A stretch of DNA of 64,000 bases from Collimonas humicola (GCF_018304945.1 NZ_JAGQEE010000002.1:434001-498000); one strand, 5' to 3'; numbered from the stretch's first letter, positions 11,805 through 22,280 are shown. The notes: a model not told the origin generated them from the letters alone. Translations and numbers: made by a program.

Positions 11805-12578
11805 TTACTTAAGGAATGCGTCGTACCCGGTTTTCAGGATCAATACCGATACCACGAACAAGAACAGCTTCCTGACAAAACCACTGCCGTGTTTGAGCGC
11901 CAGCCTGGTGCCGACCAGCGAACCGCCCACATTACAGATAGCCATAATCAATCCAAGCTGCCAGATGATATGCCCACTGTATCCAAACCACAGCAAGGCT
12001 GCCAGGTTGGTTGCAACATTGATGACCTTGGATACCGCCGAGGCCGCAAGGAAATCGAAGCCGAAAAACCGCACAAACAGGAAAATCAGGAAGCTACCTG
12101 TGCCAGGACCGAAAACACCGTCGTAAAATCCGATGCCGCCGCCAATCAGCATCGCCAGCAGCTTCTCTTTTGAACCGGTATGCAACGGTGCATGGATACT
12201 GCCGAAATCTTTCTTCTTCACCGTGTAGATGGCGACCGCCAGCAGGATGAAGGGCAAAGACTTGCGGATTGCTTCGGTCGGGATGTGGGTAACGGTATAA
12301 GCGCCAAGGAAGGCGAACAGGAATGCCGCCCCCGCCGCCGGCAGTGCGGAGTTCCAGGCGATCCTCACCCGTCGCGCAAAATTCGCGGCAGCGGCGCCGG
12401 TACCGAAGATGCCCGCCAGCTTGTTGGTGCCGAATATGGTTGCAGGTGCGGCATTCGGCAGCATCGCAAACAAGGCGGGAATCTGGATCAGCCCCCCTCC
12501 TCCCACTACCGCATCAATCAAACCGGCAAGGAAACTGGCAAACGCCAGGATAAGAAAATCAGGGAATAATTCAGGCAT
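11805..12578 (-). CDS. TSUP family membrane permease (YfcA-like)
   Basis: This is a sulfite/anion exporter TauE/SafE (TSUP) family protein, 257 residues with about eight hydrophobic segments. The two glycine-rich half-repeats FLAGLIDAVVGGGGLIQIPAL and GGGIGFYDGVFGPGTGSFL are diagnostic. The frame is open further upstream, but the ATG at 12578 gives the family start MPELFPDFLILAFASF. The substrate is unknown. A strong hairpin terminator follows the gene. Confidence 0.92.
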   Translation of the reverse strand: MPELFPDFLILAFASFLAGLIDAVVGGGGLIQIPALFAMLPNAAPATIFGTNKLAGIFGTGAAAANFARRVRIAWNSALPAAGAAFLFAFLGAYTVTHIPTEAIRKSLPFILLAVAIYTVKKKDFGSIHAPLHTGSKEKLLAMLIGGGIGFYDGVFGPGTGSFLIFLFVRFFGFDFLAASAVSKVINVATNLAALLWFGYSGHIIWQLGLIMAICNVGGSLVGTRLALKHGSGFVRKLFLFVVSVLILKTGYDAFLK

Positions 12579-12883
12579 GGGATGTATCAGCAAAAAATGG
12601 AAAGCAGCCGGAGGGGCATCGTTCGTTGGAATAAAGACAGCAATTCTACGTCTCATGGGCCGCGCCGGCTTACCCGGCGGCTATGTTATTTCATCATAGC
12701 TATCCAAGTAATTCCGTTATCTCGCATGGCATGTGAAGATAAGTTCAGGCAAGCAACAAGCCGTACAAAACATCAGTTGCCTATTATTTGAGCAGATCGA
12801 ACAAGCCGCCTGCCAAAAGAAAAAGCCCGCACAAGACAAGCTATGTGCGGGCCGTTGGCCACCTGCTAACGGGACAATCAGGG
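12579..12883. other. intergenic region TSUP permease-livM
   Basis: No supported gene is seen in these 305 bp. The only clear element is the livM terminator at 12817-12852. Confidence 0.5.
12817..12852 (-). terminator. terminator of the liv-type operon
   Basis: The stem is GCCCGCAC (12825-12832) with GTGCGGGC (12845-12852) and a 12-base loop. On the minus strand it is followed by TTTTTCTTTT. It sits 32 bp past the livM stop. Confidence 0.85.
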
Positions 12884-13864
12884 TCAGCTGCCGCCGGACG
12901 ATGATCGCCTGTTCAATGCGGCGGAAATCTCGCCGACTATCCCGCGCCGGAAAGCCAGCACGCACACGATGAAGATGAAACCGGTGACAATAGTCACCGA
13001 TTCGCCCAGTCCGCTAAACCATTCGATATGCGTCACCCCGGCCAGCCAGTTGCCGATATCGCCCAGCTTGTTTTCCAGCACGATGATGATGATCGCGCCG
13101 ACAATCGGCCCGATGATGGTGCCCAACCCACCCACCAACGTCATCAGCACCACCAGTCCGGACATGGTCCAGTGGACATCGGTCAGCGTTTCAAAACCCA
13201 GCACCAGGGTCTTGGTGGAACCGGCCAGGCCCGACAATGCAGCCGACAACACGAAGGCCAGCAGCTTGTAGCGGTTGACGTCATAGCCCAGGGAAATAGC
13301 GCGCGGCTCGTTTTCCTTGATGGCTTTCAACACCTGGCCGAAGGGAGAACTGACGGTGCGCATGATCAGTGCGAAGCCGGCCACCGCAATTGCCAGCACC
13401 ACGTAGTACAAAGTGAGGTCGTTGCCGAGGTCGATGAAGCCCAGCAAGCGGCCGCGCGGAACGCCCTGCAAGCCGTCCTCGCCGCCAGTGAAATGCATCT
13501 GCAGGCAAACGAAATACAGCATCTGCGCCAGCGCCAGGGTGATCATGGTGAAATAGATCCCCTGCCGGCGGATCGCCAGGCTACCCATCACCAGGCCGAT
13601 CAGCGCACCGGCAGCGGTGCCGGCCAGCAATCCAAGCTCGGTTGGCAAGCCCAAGGTTTGCAAGGCGTAGCCAGTCACATAGCCGGCGCCGCCGAAGAAT
13701 GCGGCATGTCCAAACGACAACAATCCGGTAAAGCCGATCAGCAGGTTGAACGCGCAGGCGAACAGCGCGAAGCAAATGATCTTCATCAGGAACACCGGAT
13801 AGATGCCGAACGGCGCCGCCAGCGCAGCGGCCAGCAGCAAGCCGTAACCAATTTTCTTATTCAT
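12884..13864 (-). CDS. livM: branched-chain amino acid-type ABC transporter permease LivM
   Basis: This is the second permease subunit of a HAAT-family importer, 326 residues with eight to ten hydrophobic segments. The motif NLLIGFTGLLSFGHAAFFG and the cytoplasmic loop AIKENEPRAISLGYDVNRYKL are typical of LivM. The open frame runs further upstream, but that part is antisense-like to livH. The ATG at 13864 gives MNKKIGYGLLLAAALAAPFG. It lies 17 bp after livH. Confidence 0.93.
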   Translation of the reverse strand: MNKKIGYGLLLAAALAAPFGIYPVFLMKIICFALFACAFNLLIGFTGLLSFGHAAFFGGAGYVTGYALQTLGLPTELGLLAGTAAGALIGLVMGSLAIRRQGIYFTMITLALAQMLYFVCLQMHFTGGEDGLQGVPRGRLLGFIDLGNDLTLYYVVLAIAVAGFALIMRTVSSPFGQVLKAIKENEPRAISLGYDVNRYKLLAFVLSAALSGLAGSTKTLVLGFETLTDVHWTMSGLVVLMTLVGGLGTIIGPIVGAIIIIVLENKLGDIGNWLAGVTHIEWFSGLGESVTIVTGFIFIVCVLAFRRGIVGEISAALNRRSSSGGS

Positions 13865-13881
13865 TGTGCGTGCTCCGTCTC

Positions 13882-14766
13882 TCATTTCTCTTTGCCGAAC
13901 AGGCCGGCAGGCCGGATCATCAGCACGATCGCCATGACGATAAACACCACCGTGGCCGACGCTTCCGGATAGAACACCCGGGTCAATCCCTCGATCACGC
14001 CCAGCGCCAGGCCGGTGACGATGGAGCCCATGATGGAGCCCATGCCGCCGATCACCACAACCGCGAAGACGACGATAATCAGGTTGGAACCCATCAGCGG
14101 CGAGACCTGGATCACCGGCGCCGCCAGCACCCCGGCAAAGGCCGCCAAAGCGACGCCGAAGCCATAGGTCAGGGTCACCATCAGCGGCACATTGACGCCG
14201 AACGCTTCCACCAGCTTCGGGTTCTCTGTGCCGGCGCGCAGGTAAGCGCCAAGCTTGGTCTTCTCGATCACGAACCAGGTGACGAAGCACACCGTCAGCG
14301 AGGCCAGCACCACCCAGGCGCGGTAGTTCGGCAGCACCATGAAGCCGAGGTCGGTGGCGCCGCTCAGTGCATCAGGCACCGAATACGGCTGCCCTGAGAC
14401 ACCGTAGAACGAGCGGAAGATGCCCTCCACCATCAAGGTGATGCCGAAGGTCAGCAGCAAGCCATACAGGTGATCCAGCTTGTACAGCCAGCGCAGCATG
14501 GTCTTCTCGATGACGACGCCGAACAGGCCCACCAGCAGCGGCGCCAGGGCCAGCATCACCCAGTAGTTGAGGTTGAAATAGGTCAGCCCGATCCAGGCCA
14601 GGAAGGCGCCCATCATGTACAGCGCGCCATGGGCGAAGTTGATCACGTTGAGCAGGCCGAAGATCACCGCCAGGCCCAGCGACAGCATCGCATAGAAGGA
14701 GCCGTTGACCAGTCCCAGCAGCAGCTGGCTCATCAAGGCTTGCAAGGGAATGCCGAAAATTTCCAT
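13882..14766 (-). CDS. livH: branched-chain amino acid-type ABC transporter permease LivH
   Basis: This is the first permease subunit of the importer, 294 residues with about eight hydrophobic segments. LLLGLVNGSFYAMLSLGLAVIFGLLNVINFAHG and the GGMGSIMGSIVTGLALGVIEG loop are hallmarks of LivH. It lies between the binding protein gene and livM, 17 bp ahead of livM. The 135 bp gap on its upstream side contains a hairpin. Confidence 0.94.
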   Translation of the reverse strand: MEIFGIPLQALMSQLLLGLVNGSFYAMLSLGLAVIFGLLNVINFAHGALYMMGAFLAWIGLTYFNLNYWVMLALAPLLVGLFGVVIEKTMLRWLYKLDHLYGLLLTFGITLMVEGIFRSFYGVSGQPYSVPDALSGATDLGFMVLPNYRAWVVLASLTVCFVTWFVIEKTKLGAYLRAGTENPKLVEAFGVNVPLMVTLTYGFGVALAAFAGVLAAPVIQVSPLMGSNLIIVVFAVVVIGGMGSIMGSIVTGLALGVIEGLTRVFYPEASATVVFIVMAIVLMIRPAGLFGKEK

Positions 14767-14824
14767 GGCAATATCATCTAAAAATCACTCGTGCGAGTGA
14801 AGAACAATCAAACAGCGCAAGGGC

Positions 14825-14850
14825 GCGCGGATCTTCGCAAAGATCCACGC
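14825..14850 (-). promoter_or_regulatory. intercistronic hairpin between binding protein gene and livH
   Basis: The stem GCGNGGATCTT pairs with AAGATCCGCGC around a 4-base loop, with no T-run. Such hairpins after periplasmic binding protein genes usually protect the upstream mRNA and lower downstream expression. That role is inferred here. Confidence 0.5.
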
Positions 14851-14901
14851 ACGCTTAGAACTGGCTAGGCCAGGCACAGTGCTCAAAAAATCAGCGCGCC
14901 A

Positions 14902-16116
14902 TCACTTCCACAACGCGCACTTGCTCTCGGCCTTCTGCGTGAAAGCCTGCTCGCCCGGAATGGTCTCTATCTTGTTCAGATAGTCCCAAGGATATTTCGA
15001 ATCGGCCGGCGCCTTGACCTGGTACAGCATCATGTCGTGCACCACGCGGCCGTCGGGACGCAGATAGCCGTTCTTCGCATACATGTCGCTGAACTTGCTC
15101 TTGCGCAGCTGCGCCATGACCTTGTCGCCGTCGTCGCTGCCGATCGCCTTGACGGCAGTCAGGTATTGCATCGCCGCCGAGTAGTCCCCTGCCTGCAGGC
15201 TGGAAGGTTCTTTTTTCATCTTTTCAAAATAACGCTTGGCCCAGGCGCGCGATTCCGCATTCTGATCCCAGTACCAGCTGTCGGTCAGGTACATGCCCTG
15301 CGTCTGCTTCAAGGTCAGCGAATGGATATCGTTGATGAACACCAGCAGGCCGGCCAGCTTGGCGTTCTTGGTGACGCCGAATTCATTGGCCGCCTTGACC
15401 GCATTGATCAGGTCGCCGCCGGCATTGGCCAGGCCGATGATCTGCGCCTTGGACGATTGCGCCTGCAGCATGAACGAAGAGAAATCAGAGGCATTGAGCG
15501 GATGCTTCACCGAACCGAGGACGGTGCCGCCGGAAGACTTCACCACTGCGGTGGTGTCTTTTTCCAGCGATGCGCCGAAGGCATAATCGGCGGTGATGAA
15601 ATACCAGCTCTTGCCGCCCTGCTTCACCACCTGCGAGCCGGTGCCGTGCGCCAGCGCGTAGGTATCGTAGGCATAGTGCACGGTGTACGGCGTGCATTCC
15701 TCGTTTGTCAGGCGGGTGCTGCCGGCGCCGATTTCAAAGAACGGCTTTTTCTTTTCCGCCGCAATCTTCGCCATCGCCAGCGCAGTGCCGGAGTTGGTGC
15801 CGCCGATCAGCATGTCCAGCCCTTGCTGGTCGAACCATTCGCGCGCCTTGCTTGAGGCGATGTCCGCCTTGTTCTGATGGTCGGCCACGATCAGCTCGAT
15901 CTTCTTGCCGTTGATGCTGCCGCCCATGTCGGCGATCGCCATCTTGATCGCTTCCGCGCCGCCAGGACCGTCGATGTCCGAATATACGCTCGACATGTCG
16001 GTGATGAAACCGATCTTGACCACGTCGCCCGAAATCTGCGCCGACGCCGGCAGCGCCGCGCCGAAAGCGATTGTGCTGCCCACTGCAACAGCCAAGGTCT
16101 TTAATTTGATATTCAT
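14902..16116 (-). CDS. ABC transporter periplasmic substrate-binding protein (LivJ/LivK-type)
   Basis: This is a type I periplasmic binding protein of the branched-chain amino acid/amide family, 404 residues. A signal peptide with an AxA cleavage site (ALPASA-Q) is followed by VVKIGFITDMSSVYSDIDG. It also has the repeated domain segments YDTYALAHGTGSQVVKQGGKSWYFI and ASDFSSFMLQAQSSKAQIIGLANAG. The ATG at 16116 fits the signal peptide; the upstream extension does not. The ligand cannot be assigned. Confidence 0.92.
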   Translation of the reverse strand: MNIKLKTLAVAVGSTIAFGAALPASAQISGDVVKIGFITDMSSVYSDIDGPGGAEAIKMAIADMGGSINGKKIELIVADHQNKADIASSKAREWFDQQGLDMLIGGTNSGTALAMAKIAAEKKKPFFEIGAGSTRLTNEECTPYTVHYAYDTYALAHGTGSQVVKQGGKSWYFITADYAFGASLEKDTTAVVKSSGGTVLGSVKHPLNASDFSSFMLQAQSSKAQIIGLANAGGDLINAVKAANEFGVTKNAKLAGLLVFINDIHSLTLKQTQGMYLTDSWYWDQNAESRAWAKRYFEKMKKEPSSLQAGDYSAAMQYLTAVKAIGSDDGDKVMAQLRKSKFSDMYAKNGYLRPDGRVVHDMMLYQVKAPADSKYPWDYLNKIETIPGEQAFTQKAESKCALWK

Positions 16117-16184
16117 TGTCTCTTCTCCATTTTTAAACGACCAGTTATCCCGCAAGCTGCCCGCAGGACCTCCCTTACCCAGAC

Positions 16185-16940
16185 CTACACACCTAGCAAA
16201 GCATTCAACACCGGCATTTTTTCTTCCAGCTGAGATGAGGCAAACGACTCGACGATCTGGCCATGCTCCATCACATAAAAACGGTCCGCCAGCGGCGCCG
16301 CGAAACGGAAGTTCTGCTCCACCATCACGATCGTATACCCCTTCGCTTTCAGGGTCGTGATCATGCGCGCCAGCGCCTGCACGATCACCGGCGCCAGGCC
16401 TTCGGAAATCTCGTCCAGCAGCAGCAGCCGCGCGCCTGTGCGCAGGATGCGCGCCACCGCCAGCATCTGCTGCTCGCCGCCCGAAAGGCGCGTGCCCTGG
16501 CTGTTCCTGCGTTCTTTCAGATTGGGGAACATGTCATAGATTTCTTCCACCGACATGCCTTTTTCTGTGCTCGACAAGGATGGCGGCAACAGCAGGTTCT
16601 CTTCCGTCGACAGGGACGAAAAAATGCCCCGCTCTTCGGGGCAATAACCAACGCCATGGTGGGCGATCTTGTAGGTCGGCAGCGCGATGGTTTCGACGCC
16701 GCCGATCTTGATCGAGCCCTTGCGCGCGCCGGTGAGGCCCATGATCGCCCGCATGGTGGTAGTGCGGCCGGCGCCGTTGCGGCCCAGCAGCGTCACCACC
16801 TCGCCCTTGTGCACGCTCAGGTTGACGTTATGCAGGATGTGCGATTCGCCGTACCAGGCTTGCAGGTTCTCGATACTGAGCGCGATGGCGCCCTGCGCGG
16901 TCGGTGCTGCGGCCGGCGATGAGGAATGAACAGCGGACAT
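16185..16940 (-). CDS. livF: ABC transporter ATP-binding protein LivF (variant P-loop)
   Basis: This is the second ATPase of the importer, 251 residues. The signature is LSGGEQQMLAVAR and Walker B is LLLLDEISEGLAP. The Walker A reads GRNGAGRTTT, so the invariant lysine is replaced by arginine (codon CGC on the coding strand). The ATG at 16940 shares one base with the livG stop (TGATG). A TTG three bases earlier is possible but less likely. The rest of the protein looks intact, so this may be a functional lineage variant. Confidence 0.92.
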   Translation of the reverse strand: MSAVHSSSPAAAPTAQGAIALSIENLQAWYGESHILHNVNLSVHKGEVVTLLGRNGAGRTTTMRAIMGLTGARKGSIKIGGVETIALPTYKIAHHGVGYCPEERGIFSSLSTEENLLLPPSLSSTEKGMSVEEIYDMFPNLKERRNSQGTRLSGGEQQMLAVARILRTGARLLLLDEISEGLAPVIVQALARMITTLKAKGYTIVMVEQNFRFAAPLADRFYVMEHGQIVESFASSQLEEKMPVLNALLGV

Positions 16941-17710
16941 CAATGCGCTCCCACCAGTGCGTCGGTGGTGGTGCCCATATAGGCTTCCATCACCAGCGGA
17001 TTCTTCGATACCTCTTCATAGCGCCCTTCGGCCAGCATGGCGCCGCGCTGCAGCACGCTGATCTTGTCGCAGATGCCGGACACCACATTCATGTTGTGCT
17101 CCACCATCAGGATAGTGCGGCCGGCCGACACCTTCTTGATCAGCGCCGTAACGCGATCGACGTCTTCGTGGCCCATGCCCTGAGTCGGTTCATCGAGCAG
17201 CATCAGCTCCGGCTCCATGCCCAGCGTAGTGGCGATTTCCAGCGCCCGCTTGCGGCCGTATGGCAGATCAACGGTCAGGGTGTCGGCGAACTCGGTCAGG
17301 TCGACTTCCGCCAGCAGCTCCATGGCGCGCTGGTTCAGCTGCGCCAGCGACTTGCCGCTTTTCCAGAAGTGGTAAGACGTGCCGAGCGTGCGCTGCAAGC
17401 CGATACGGACGTTCTCCATCACGCTCAGGTGCGGAAACACTGCCGATATCTGGAAGGAACGGATAATGCCCTGGCGCGCGATCTGGGCCGGCGCATCGGG
17501 CGTGATGTCGCGGCCATTGAAAAGGATCTGGCCGGAAGTAGGAATCAGGAATTTGGTCAGCAGATTGAAGCAGGTCGTCTTGCCGGCGCCGTTGGGGCCG
17601 ATCAAGGCATGGATATGGCCACGTTCCACCTGCAGGTTGACGGCATTGACGGCCGTAAACCCCCTGAACTCCTTCGTCAGGTTTTTTGTCTCCAAGATGA
17701 TGTCGGTCAT
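16940..17710 (-). CDS. livG: ABC transporter ATP-binding protein LivG
   Basis: This is the first gene of the liv-type operon, 256 residues. Walker A is GPNGAGKTTC. The switch/signature region reads DLPYGRKRALEIATTL and Walker B is LMLLDEPTQGM. The C-terminal extension (GRYEEVSKNPLVMEAYMG) is typical of LivG. The start was placed at 17710 because GGGAG precedes that ATG at good distance; in-frame ATGs further upstream lack this. Confidence 0.94.
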   Translation of the reverse strand: MTDIILETKNLTKEFRGFTAVNAVNLQVERGHIHALIGPNGAGKTTCFNLLTKFLIPTSGQILFNGRDITPDAPAQIARQGIIRSFQISAVFPHLSVMENVRIGLQRTLGTSYHFWKSGKSLAQLNQRAMELLAEVDLTEFADTLTVDLPYGRKRALEIATTLGMEPELMLLDEPTQGMGHEDVDRVTALIKKVSAGRTILMVEHNMNVVSGICDKISVLQRGAMLAEGRYEEVSKNPLVMEAYMGTTTDALVGAH

Positions 17711-17911
17711 CTGGTCTCCCATTGATGTTGCTTTATTCGGAACATCCCGCGCTGATAGATGATATGGCAACCACCTTATCAGCCTTATATTTTTTTACGG
17801 ATACTACCGGTGCCGCTCTGACGGGGCAATACGTAGAAATACTATACAAAAACCGAGCAGAAAATCAGCCATGCCTAACAAAATAATTTAAAACACACAA
17901 TAAACCACAGA

Positions 17912-19537
17912 TCAAGAGCGGCTTTCCTTGATGAATTTTGCCGCCATCTCGGCGATCATCAAGGTCGGCGAATTGGTATTGCCGGAAGTAATGGTCGGCA
18001 TCACGGAGGCGTCGACCACGCGCAAGCCCCCTACTCCCTTGACCCGCAATTTGCTGTCGACCACCGCCATCGCATCGTCCGCGCGTCCCATCTTGCAGGT
18101 TCCTACCGGATGGAAGATCGTGGTGCCGACTTCGCCGGCGGCTTTGATCAAATCCTCCTCGGTACGATACTGCAAGCCGGGCTTGAATTCCTCAGGCGCA
18201 AAGGGCCGCAAGGCCGGCGCTGCGGCGATCTTGCGGGTCAGCAGCACCGACGCCGCCGCAACTTTGCGGTCCTCTGCCGTCGCCAGGTAATTCAAGGCGA
18301 TCCTGGGCGCGCTTTCTGCATCGCCGGAAGCAATCCGCACATGGCCGCGCGAGCTCGGCCGCAGGTTGCAGACGCTGGCGGTAAAGGCCGGAAAATCGTG
18401 TAAAGGATCGCCGAATTTTTCCAGCGACAAGGGCTGCACGTGATACTCCAGATTGGCGCTGGCTTGCGCCGCATCCGACTTGGCGAATGCCCCCAGCTGC
18501 GAAGGCGCCATCGACATCGGCCCGCTTTGCGTCAGCAGGTATTGCACGCCGATCTTCGCCTTGCCAAGCCAGCTGCTGCTCATCGTATTCAGCGTCTGCA
18601 CGCCGCTGACCTTGAACGCCATGCGGATCTGCAAATGATCTTGCAGATTCTCGCCAACGCCCGGGGTATCCTGCAGCACCGGGATCTGATGCTGTTGCAA
18701 TAAAGCGGCCGGGCCGATGCCGGACAGTTGCAGGATCTGCGGTGAACCGACAGCACCGGCGCTCAGCAGGGTTTCGCGGCTGGCCTCGGCGCTCCACTGT
18801 TTGCCGCCGCCGGAAAATTCCACGCCCTTGCACACCAATCCCTGCTCGCCGCGCTCAAGCAGCAGGCGCTTCACCTGGCAACCGGTCATGATCTCCAGGT
18901 TGCCGCGCCCGGTCGCCGCGCGCAGGAAAGCCTTGGATGCATTCCAGCGGATGCCGCGCTTTTGATTGACGTCGAAATAGCCGCAACCTTCATTATCGCC
19001 GCGGTTGAAATCATCGGTTTTAGGAATGCCTGTTTGCGCCGCCGCCTCGCGGAACGCATCCAGGATTTTCCATGACAGGCGCTGCTTTTCCACCCGCCAT
19101 TCACCGCCCGCGCCATGGAATTCGCTGGCGCCGTTGTAGTGGTCCTCGCTCTTCTTGAACAACGGCAGCACATGCTCCCAGCGCCACGATTCATCGCCGC
19201 TCAACTGCGCCCATTGCTCATAATCGCGGGCCTGGCCGCGCATGTAGATCATGCCGTTGATCGAGGAACTGCCACCCAGCACTTTCCCGCGCGGATACAG
19301 CAGGCTGCGGCCATTCAGGCCTGCATCCGGCTCGGTCCGGTACAGCCAGTCGGTGCGCGGATTATTGATGCAATACAGATAGCCGACTGGAATATGGATC
19401 CAGATGTAATCGTCTTTTGCGCCCGCTTCAATCAGCAGCACCTTGACTGAACTATCCTGTGTCAAACGATTCGCCAGCACGCAGCCGGCGGTTCCCGCAC
19501 CGATGATGATGTAGTCGTACTTGCCTGCTGATTCCAT
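17912..19537 (-). CDS. GMC family FAD oxidoreductase (choline dehydrogenase-like)
   Basis: This is an FAD-dependent alcohol dehydrogenase of the glucose-methanol-choline family, 541 residues. The FAD motif [15 protein letters not shown] lies at about 11-25. GMC signature 1 is in [18 protein letters not shown], signature 2 in [15 protein letters not shown], and the C-terminal catalytic His region in [10 protein letters not shown] and [17 protein letters not shown]. The start at 19537 gives [15 protein letters not shown]. It lies 158 bp downstream of mmsA on the same strand. The substrate alcohol is unknown. Confidence 0.93.
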   Translation of the reverse strand: MESAGKYDYIIIGAGTAGCVLANRLTQDSSVKVLLIEAGAKDDYIWIHIPVGYLYCINNPRTDWLYRTEPDAGLNGRSLLYPRGKVLGGSSSINGMIYMRGQARDYEQWAQLSGDESWRWEHVLPLFKKSEDHYNGASEFHGAGGEWRVEKQRLSWKILDAFREAAAQTGIPKTDDFNRGDNEGCGYFDVNQKRGIRWNASKAFLRAATGRGNLEIMTGCQVKRLLLERGEQGLVCKGVEFSGGGKQWSAEASRETLLSAGAVGSPQILQLSGIGPAALLQQHQIPVLQDTPGVGENLQDHLQIRMAFKVSGVQTLNTMSSSWLGKAKIGVQYLLTQSGPMSMAPSQLGAFAKSDAAQASANLEYHVQPLSLEKFGDPLHDFPAFTASVCNLRPSSRGHVRIASGDAESAPRIALNYLATAEDRKVAAASVLLTRKIAAAPALRPFAPEEFKPGLQYRTEEDLIKAAGEVGTTIFHPVGTCKMGRADDAMAVVDSKLRVKGVGGLRVVDASVMPTITSGNTNSPTLMIAEMAAKFIKESRS

Positions 19538-19695
19538 GCGCCTCTTTCTATTTTTCCGATCGTTGCAAAAAATTTTTCCGCTCATGCGACCATGGCCGCA
19601 GGCAGCGATGAAGTACGCCGCATGCAGCCACAAAATAAACAATAATATGATTTATATAATTTATACCATTAATTAAAATTTATTGTTTACACCAT

Positions 19696-21222
19696 TTATT
19701 TCGCCACCGGCATGGTGAATTCCGCACCCTTGGAAATCGTCTGCGGCCAGCGCTGCATGATCGATTTGTAGCGTGTATAGAACCGCAATCCTTCTTCGCC
19801 GTAAGCATGCGTATCGCCGAACAGCGAGCGCTTCCAGCCGCCAAAGGAATGCCATGCCATCGGCACCGGAATCGGCACGTTGACGCCCACCATGCCGACC
19901 TCGACACGCCGCGAAAACTCGCGCGCAGTATTGCCGTCCGACGTAAACAAGGCCACGCCGTTGCCGAATTCGTGGGCATTGATCAGGTTCACCGCGGCAG
20001 CAAAATCAGGCACGCGCACGATGCACAAAACCGGCCCGAAAATTTCTTCCCGATAGATCTTCATCTCGGGCGTCACCTGGTCGAACAGGGATCCGCCAAG
20101 GAAGAACCCGTTTTCCAATCCAGCCACTTTCAAGCCGCGCCCATCGACCAGCAGCTTGGCGCCGGCAGCCACGCCGCTCTCGATGTAGCCTTCGATCTTT
20201 TCCTTGTGCACTGCCGTGACCACCGGTCCCATTTCGGCATGGGCTTCCATGCCGTTCTTGATCTTCAACGCCTTCACGCGCGGGATCAATGCTTCGATCA
20301 GCTTGTCGGCGACATTACCCACCGCGACCGCCACCGAGATCGCCATGCAACGCTCGCCGGCAGAACCGTAAGCCGCCCCCATCAAGGCATCCACTGCCTG
20401 GTCGAGATCCGCATCGGGCATCACCACCAGATGGTTCTTGGCGCCGCCCAGCGCCTGCACCCGCAACGGATATGCGCCTTTGCGCTTGGCGCCTTCCTGG
20501 TAGATATATTCTGCAATCGGCGTCGAACCGACAAACGACACCGCTTTCACATCCGGATGCTGCAGCAAGGTATCCACCGCCAGCTTGTCGCCCTGCACCA
20601 CGTTGAACACGCCATCCGGCAAACCAGCTTTCTTGAACAACTCAGCCATCATCAGCGATGGCGAAGGATCGCGCTCCGACGGCTTCAGGATGAAAGTATT
20701 GCCGGTCGCAATCGCCATCGGCGCCATCCACAGCGGCACCATCACCGGAAAATTGAAAGGCGTGATGCCAGCGGTCACGCCAAGCGGCTGGCGCAGATTC
20801 CAGTTATCGATGCCGCCGCCGATATTGTCGGTAAATTGCGTCTTCAGCAGCTGCGGAACGCCGCAGGCGAATTCGACAATCTCCAGGCCGCGCGTGACTT
20901 CTCCCCTGGCGTCGGACAGCACCTTGCCGTGTTCGCGCGTAATCGCCGCAGCCAGCGCCTCATGATGTTGCTCCATCAACTCCTTGAACTTGAACATCAC
21001 CCGCGCGCGCTTCAGCGGCGCAGTCTCCGCCCAGGCCGGCGCCGCTGCCGATGCCGCCGCTACCGCAGCGTTAACTTCCTCCACGCTGCCCAGCACGACT
21101 TTGGCAGCAACCGCGCCGGTCGCTGGATTGAACACATCCTGCTGGCGGCCGCTGGAAGATTCCGTCACCTTGCCGTTGATGTAATGCTGGATCAAAGGGG
21201 TGGCGCTTGATGAAGTAGTCAT
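19696..21222 (-). CDS. mmsA: methylmalonate-semialdehyde dehydrogenase (CoA-acylating)
   Basis: This ALDH-family enzyme converts methylmalonate or malonate semialdehyde to propionyl- or acetyl-CoA in valine, inositol and beta-alanine breakdown. It has 508 residues. The MmsA-type catalytic motif is GSAGERCMA with Cys292, and [19 protein letters not shown] and [11 protein letters not shown] fit the subfamily. A good ribosome site (AAGGAATCCTT) precedes the ATG. It is divergent from a LysR gene 151 bp away. Confidence 0.95.
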   Translation of the reverse strand: MTTSSSATPLIQHYINGKVTESSSGRQQDVFNPATGAVAAKVVLGSVEEVNAAVAAASAAAPAWAETAPLKRARVMFKFKELMEQHHEALAAAITREHGKVLSDARGEVTRGLEIVEFACGVPQLLKTQFTDNIGGGIDNWNLRQPLGVTAGITPFNFPVMVPLWMAPMAIATGNTFILKPSERDPSPSLMMAELFKKAGLPDGVFNVVQGDKLAVDTLLQHPDVKAVSFVGSTPIAEYIYQEGAKRKGAYPLRVQALGGAKNHLVVMPDADLDQAVDALMGAAYGSAGERCMAISVAVAVGNVADKLIEALIPRVKALKIKNGMEAHAEMGPVVTAVHKEKIEGYIESGVAAGAKLLVDGRGLKVAGLENGFFLGGSLFDQVTPEMKIYREEIFGPVLCIVRVPDFAAAVNLINAHEFGNGVALFTSDGNTAREFSRRVEVGMVGVNVPIPVPMAWHSFGGWKRSLFGDTHAYGEEGLRFYTRYKSIMQRWPQTISKGAEFTMPVAK

Positions 21223-21373
21223 AAGGATTCCTTTTATTAGGGCTGGGTTGAATTTGTTTCGTATTATTTTTTGCCCAGAATATCGTTAGCCATGCCAACA
21301 ATCCAATGAGTTATGATCAATGGCATTATAAGAAACACTAATAATGAAACACTCATGATGAAAATTTAAGCAC

Positions 21374-22261
21374 ATGGACCTCATCCAACTCCGCGCCTTC
21401 GTCACGGTCGCCCGTGAAGGCAACCTGACGCGCGCAGCAGAATTGCTGCACGTCACCCAGCCGGCCGTCAGCCTGCAAATCAAATCGCTGCAGGCCAGCT
21501 TGAACCTGCAATTATTCAACCGCATCCCCAGCGGCATGATGTTGACCGACGAAGGCATCAAATTACTGCCTTTTGCCGAACGCGCCATTGCCGTCATGTC
21601 GGAACTGCGCCAGCAAGCTGCCAGTTTGCATCCAGGCAACTCAAAAATACTCAGCGGAAAACTCGCGATCGGCACGATTCTCGATCCGGAATTCATCCGT
21701 CTCGGCGCCTTTCTGCAGCGCTTGGTGGAAAGTTATCCACAGCTTTCTACACAGTTGCAGCACAGTATGTCAGGTGATGTTTTGCAGCAAATCAAGTCAG
21801 GCCATCTCGATGTCGGCTACTACCTCGGGACCCCGAACAAGAGTTTTCACCGGCTCACATTGACACAATTTACTTACTGCGTGCTTGCACCGTCGGGATG
21901 GAAAAGCCGGGTTTCCGGAAAAGACTGGCCGGCGCTGGCGAAATTGCCCTGGATCTGGACGCCGCCGGAATCGGCGCATCATCGTTTACTCAGCAAAACG
22001 TTTGCACAATATAAAGTTACGCCAAATAAAGTGGCTCTTGTCGACCAGGAACCGTCAATGCTGGACCTGGTGAAATCAGGCGTCGGACTTTCTCTTGTCA
22101 GAGAATCAATTGCCTTGCGTGAAGCACATGCGCATGGCCTGGTGATTTCCGACACGGTCAATTTATCCACTGAACTATCGTTTATTACGCTGGAAAAACG
22201 TAAAGAAGAGCCGGTAATTGCAGCCGTGTTTGCCATATTGGAAACAATTTGGCGAAACTGA
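21374..22261 (+). CDS. LysR family transcriptional regulator
   Basis: This is a LysR-type regulator of 295 residues. The N-terminal winged helix-turn-helix is intact (MDLIQLRAFVTVAREGNLTRAAELLHVTQPAVSLQIKSL) and a periplasmic-binding-like effector domain follows. It is divergent from mmsA and the GMC gene, so it probably controls them. The shared 151 bp region holds TTATGATCAATGGCATTATAA (an interrupted TTAT/ATAA dyad) and a repeated GAAACACT. A perfect DnaA box (21733-21741) occurs within the coding sequence. Confidence 0.93.
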   Translation: MDLIQLRAFVTVAREGNLTRAAELLHVTQPAVSLQIKSLQASLNLQLFNRIPSGMMLTDEGIKLLPFAERAIAVMSELRQQAASLHPGNSKILSGKLAIGTILDPEFIRLGAFLQRLVESYPQLSTQLQHSMSGDVLQQIKSGHLDVGYYLGTPNKSFHRLTLTQFTYCVLAPSGWKSRVSGKDWPALAKLPWIWTPPESAHHRLLSKTFAQYKVTPNKVALVDQEPSMLDLVKSGVGLSLVRESIALREAHAHGLVISDTVNLSTELSFITLEKRKEEPVIAAVFAILETIWRN

Positions 22262-22280
22262 CTTTCTGAAAGCGGTTTTT

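Noticed and set aside
21733-21741. Perfect DnaA box inside the LysR coding sequence
   Set aside because: A single isolated 9-mer in coding sequence can arise by chance; not counted as part of the origin.
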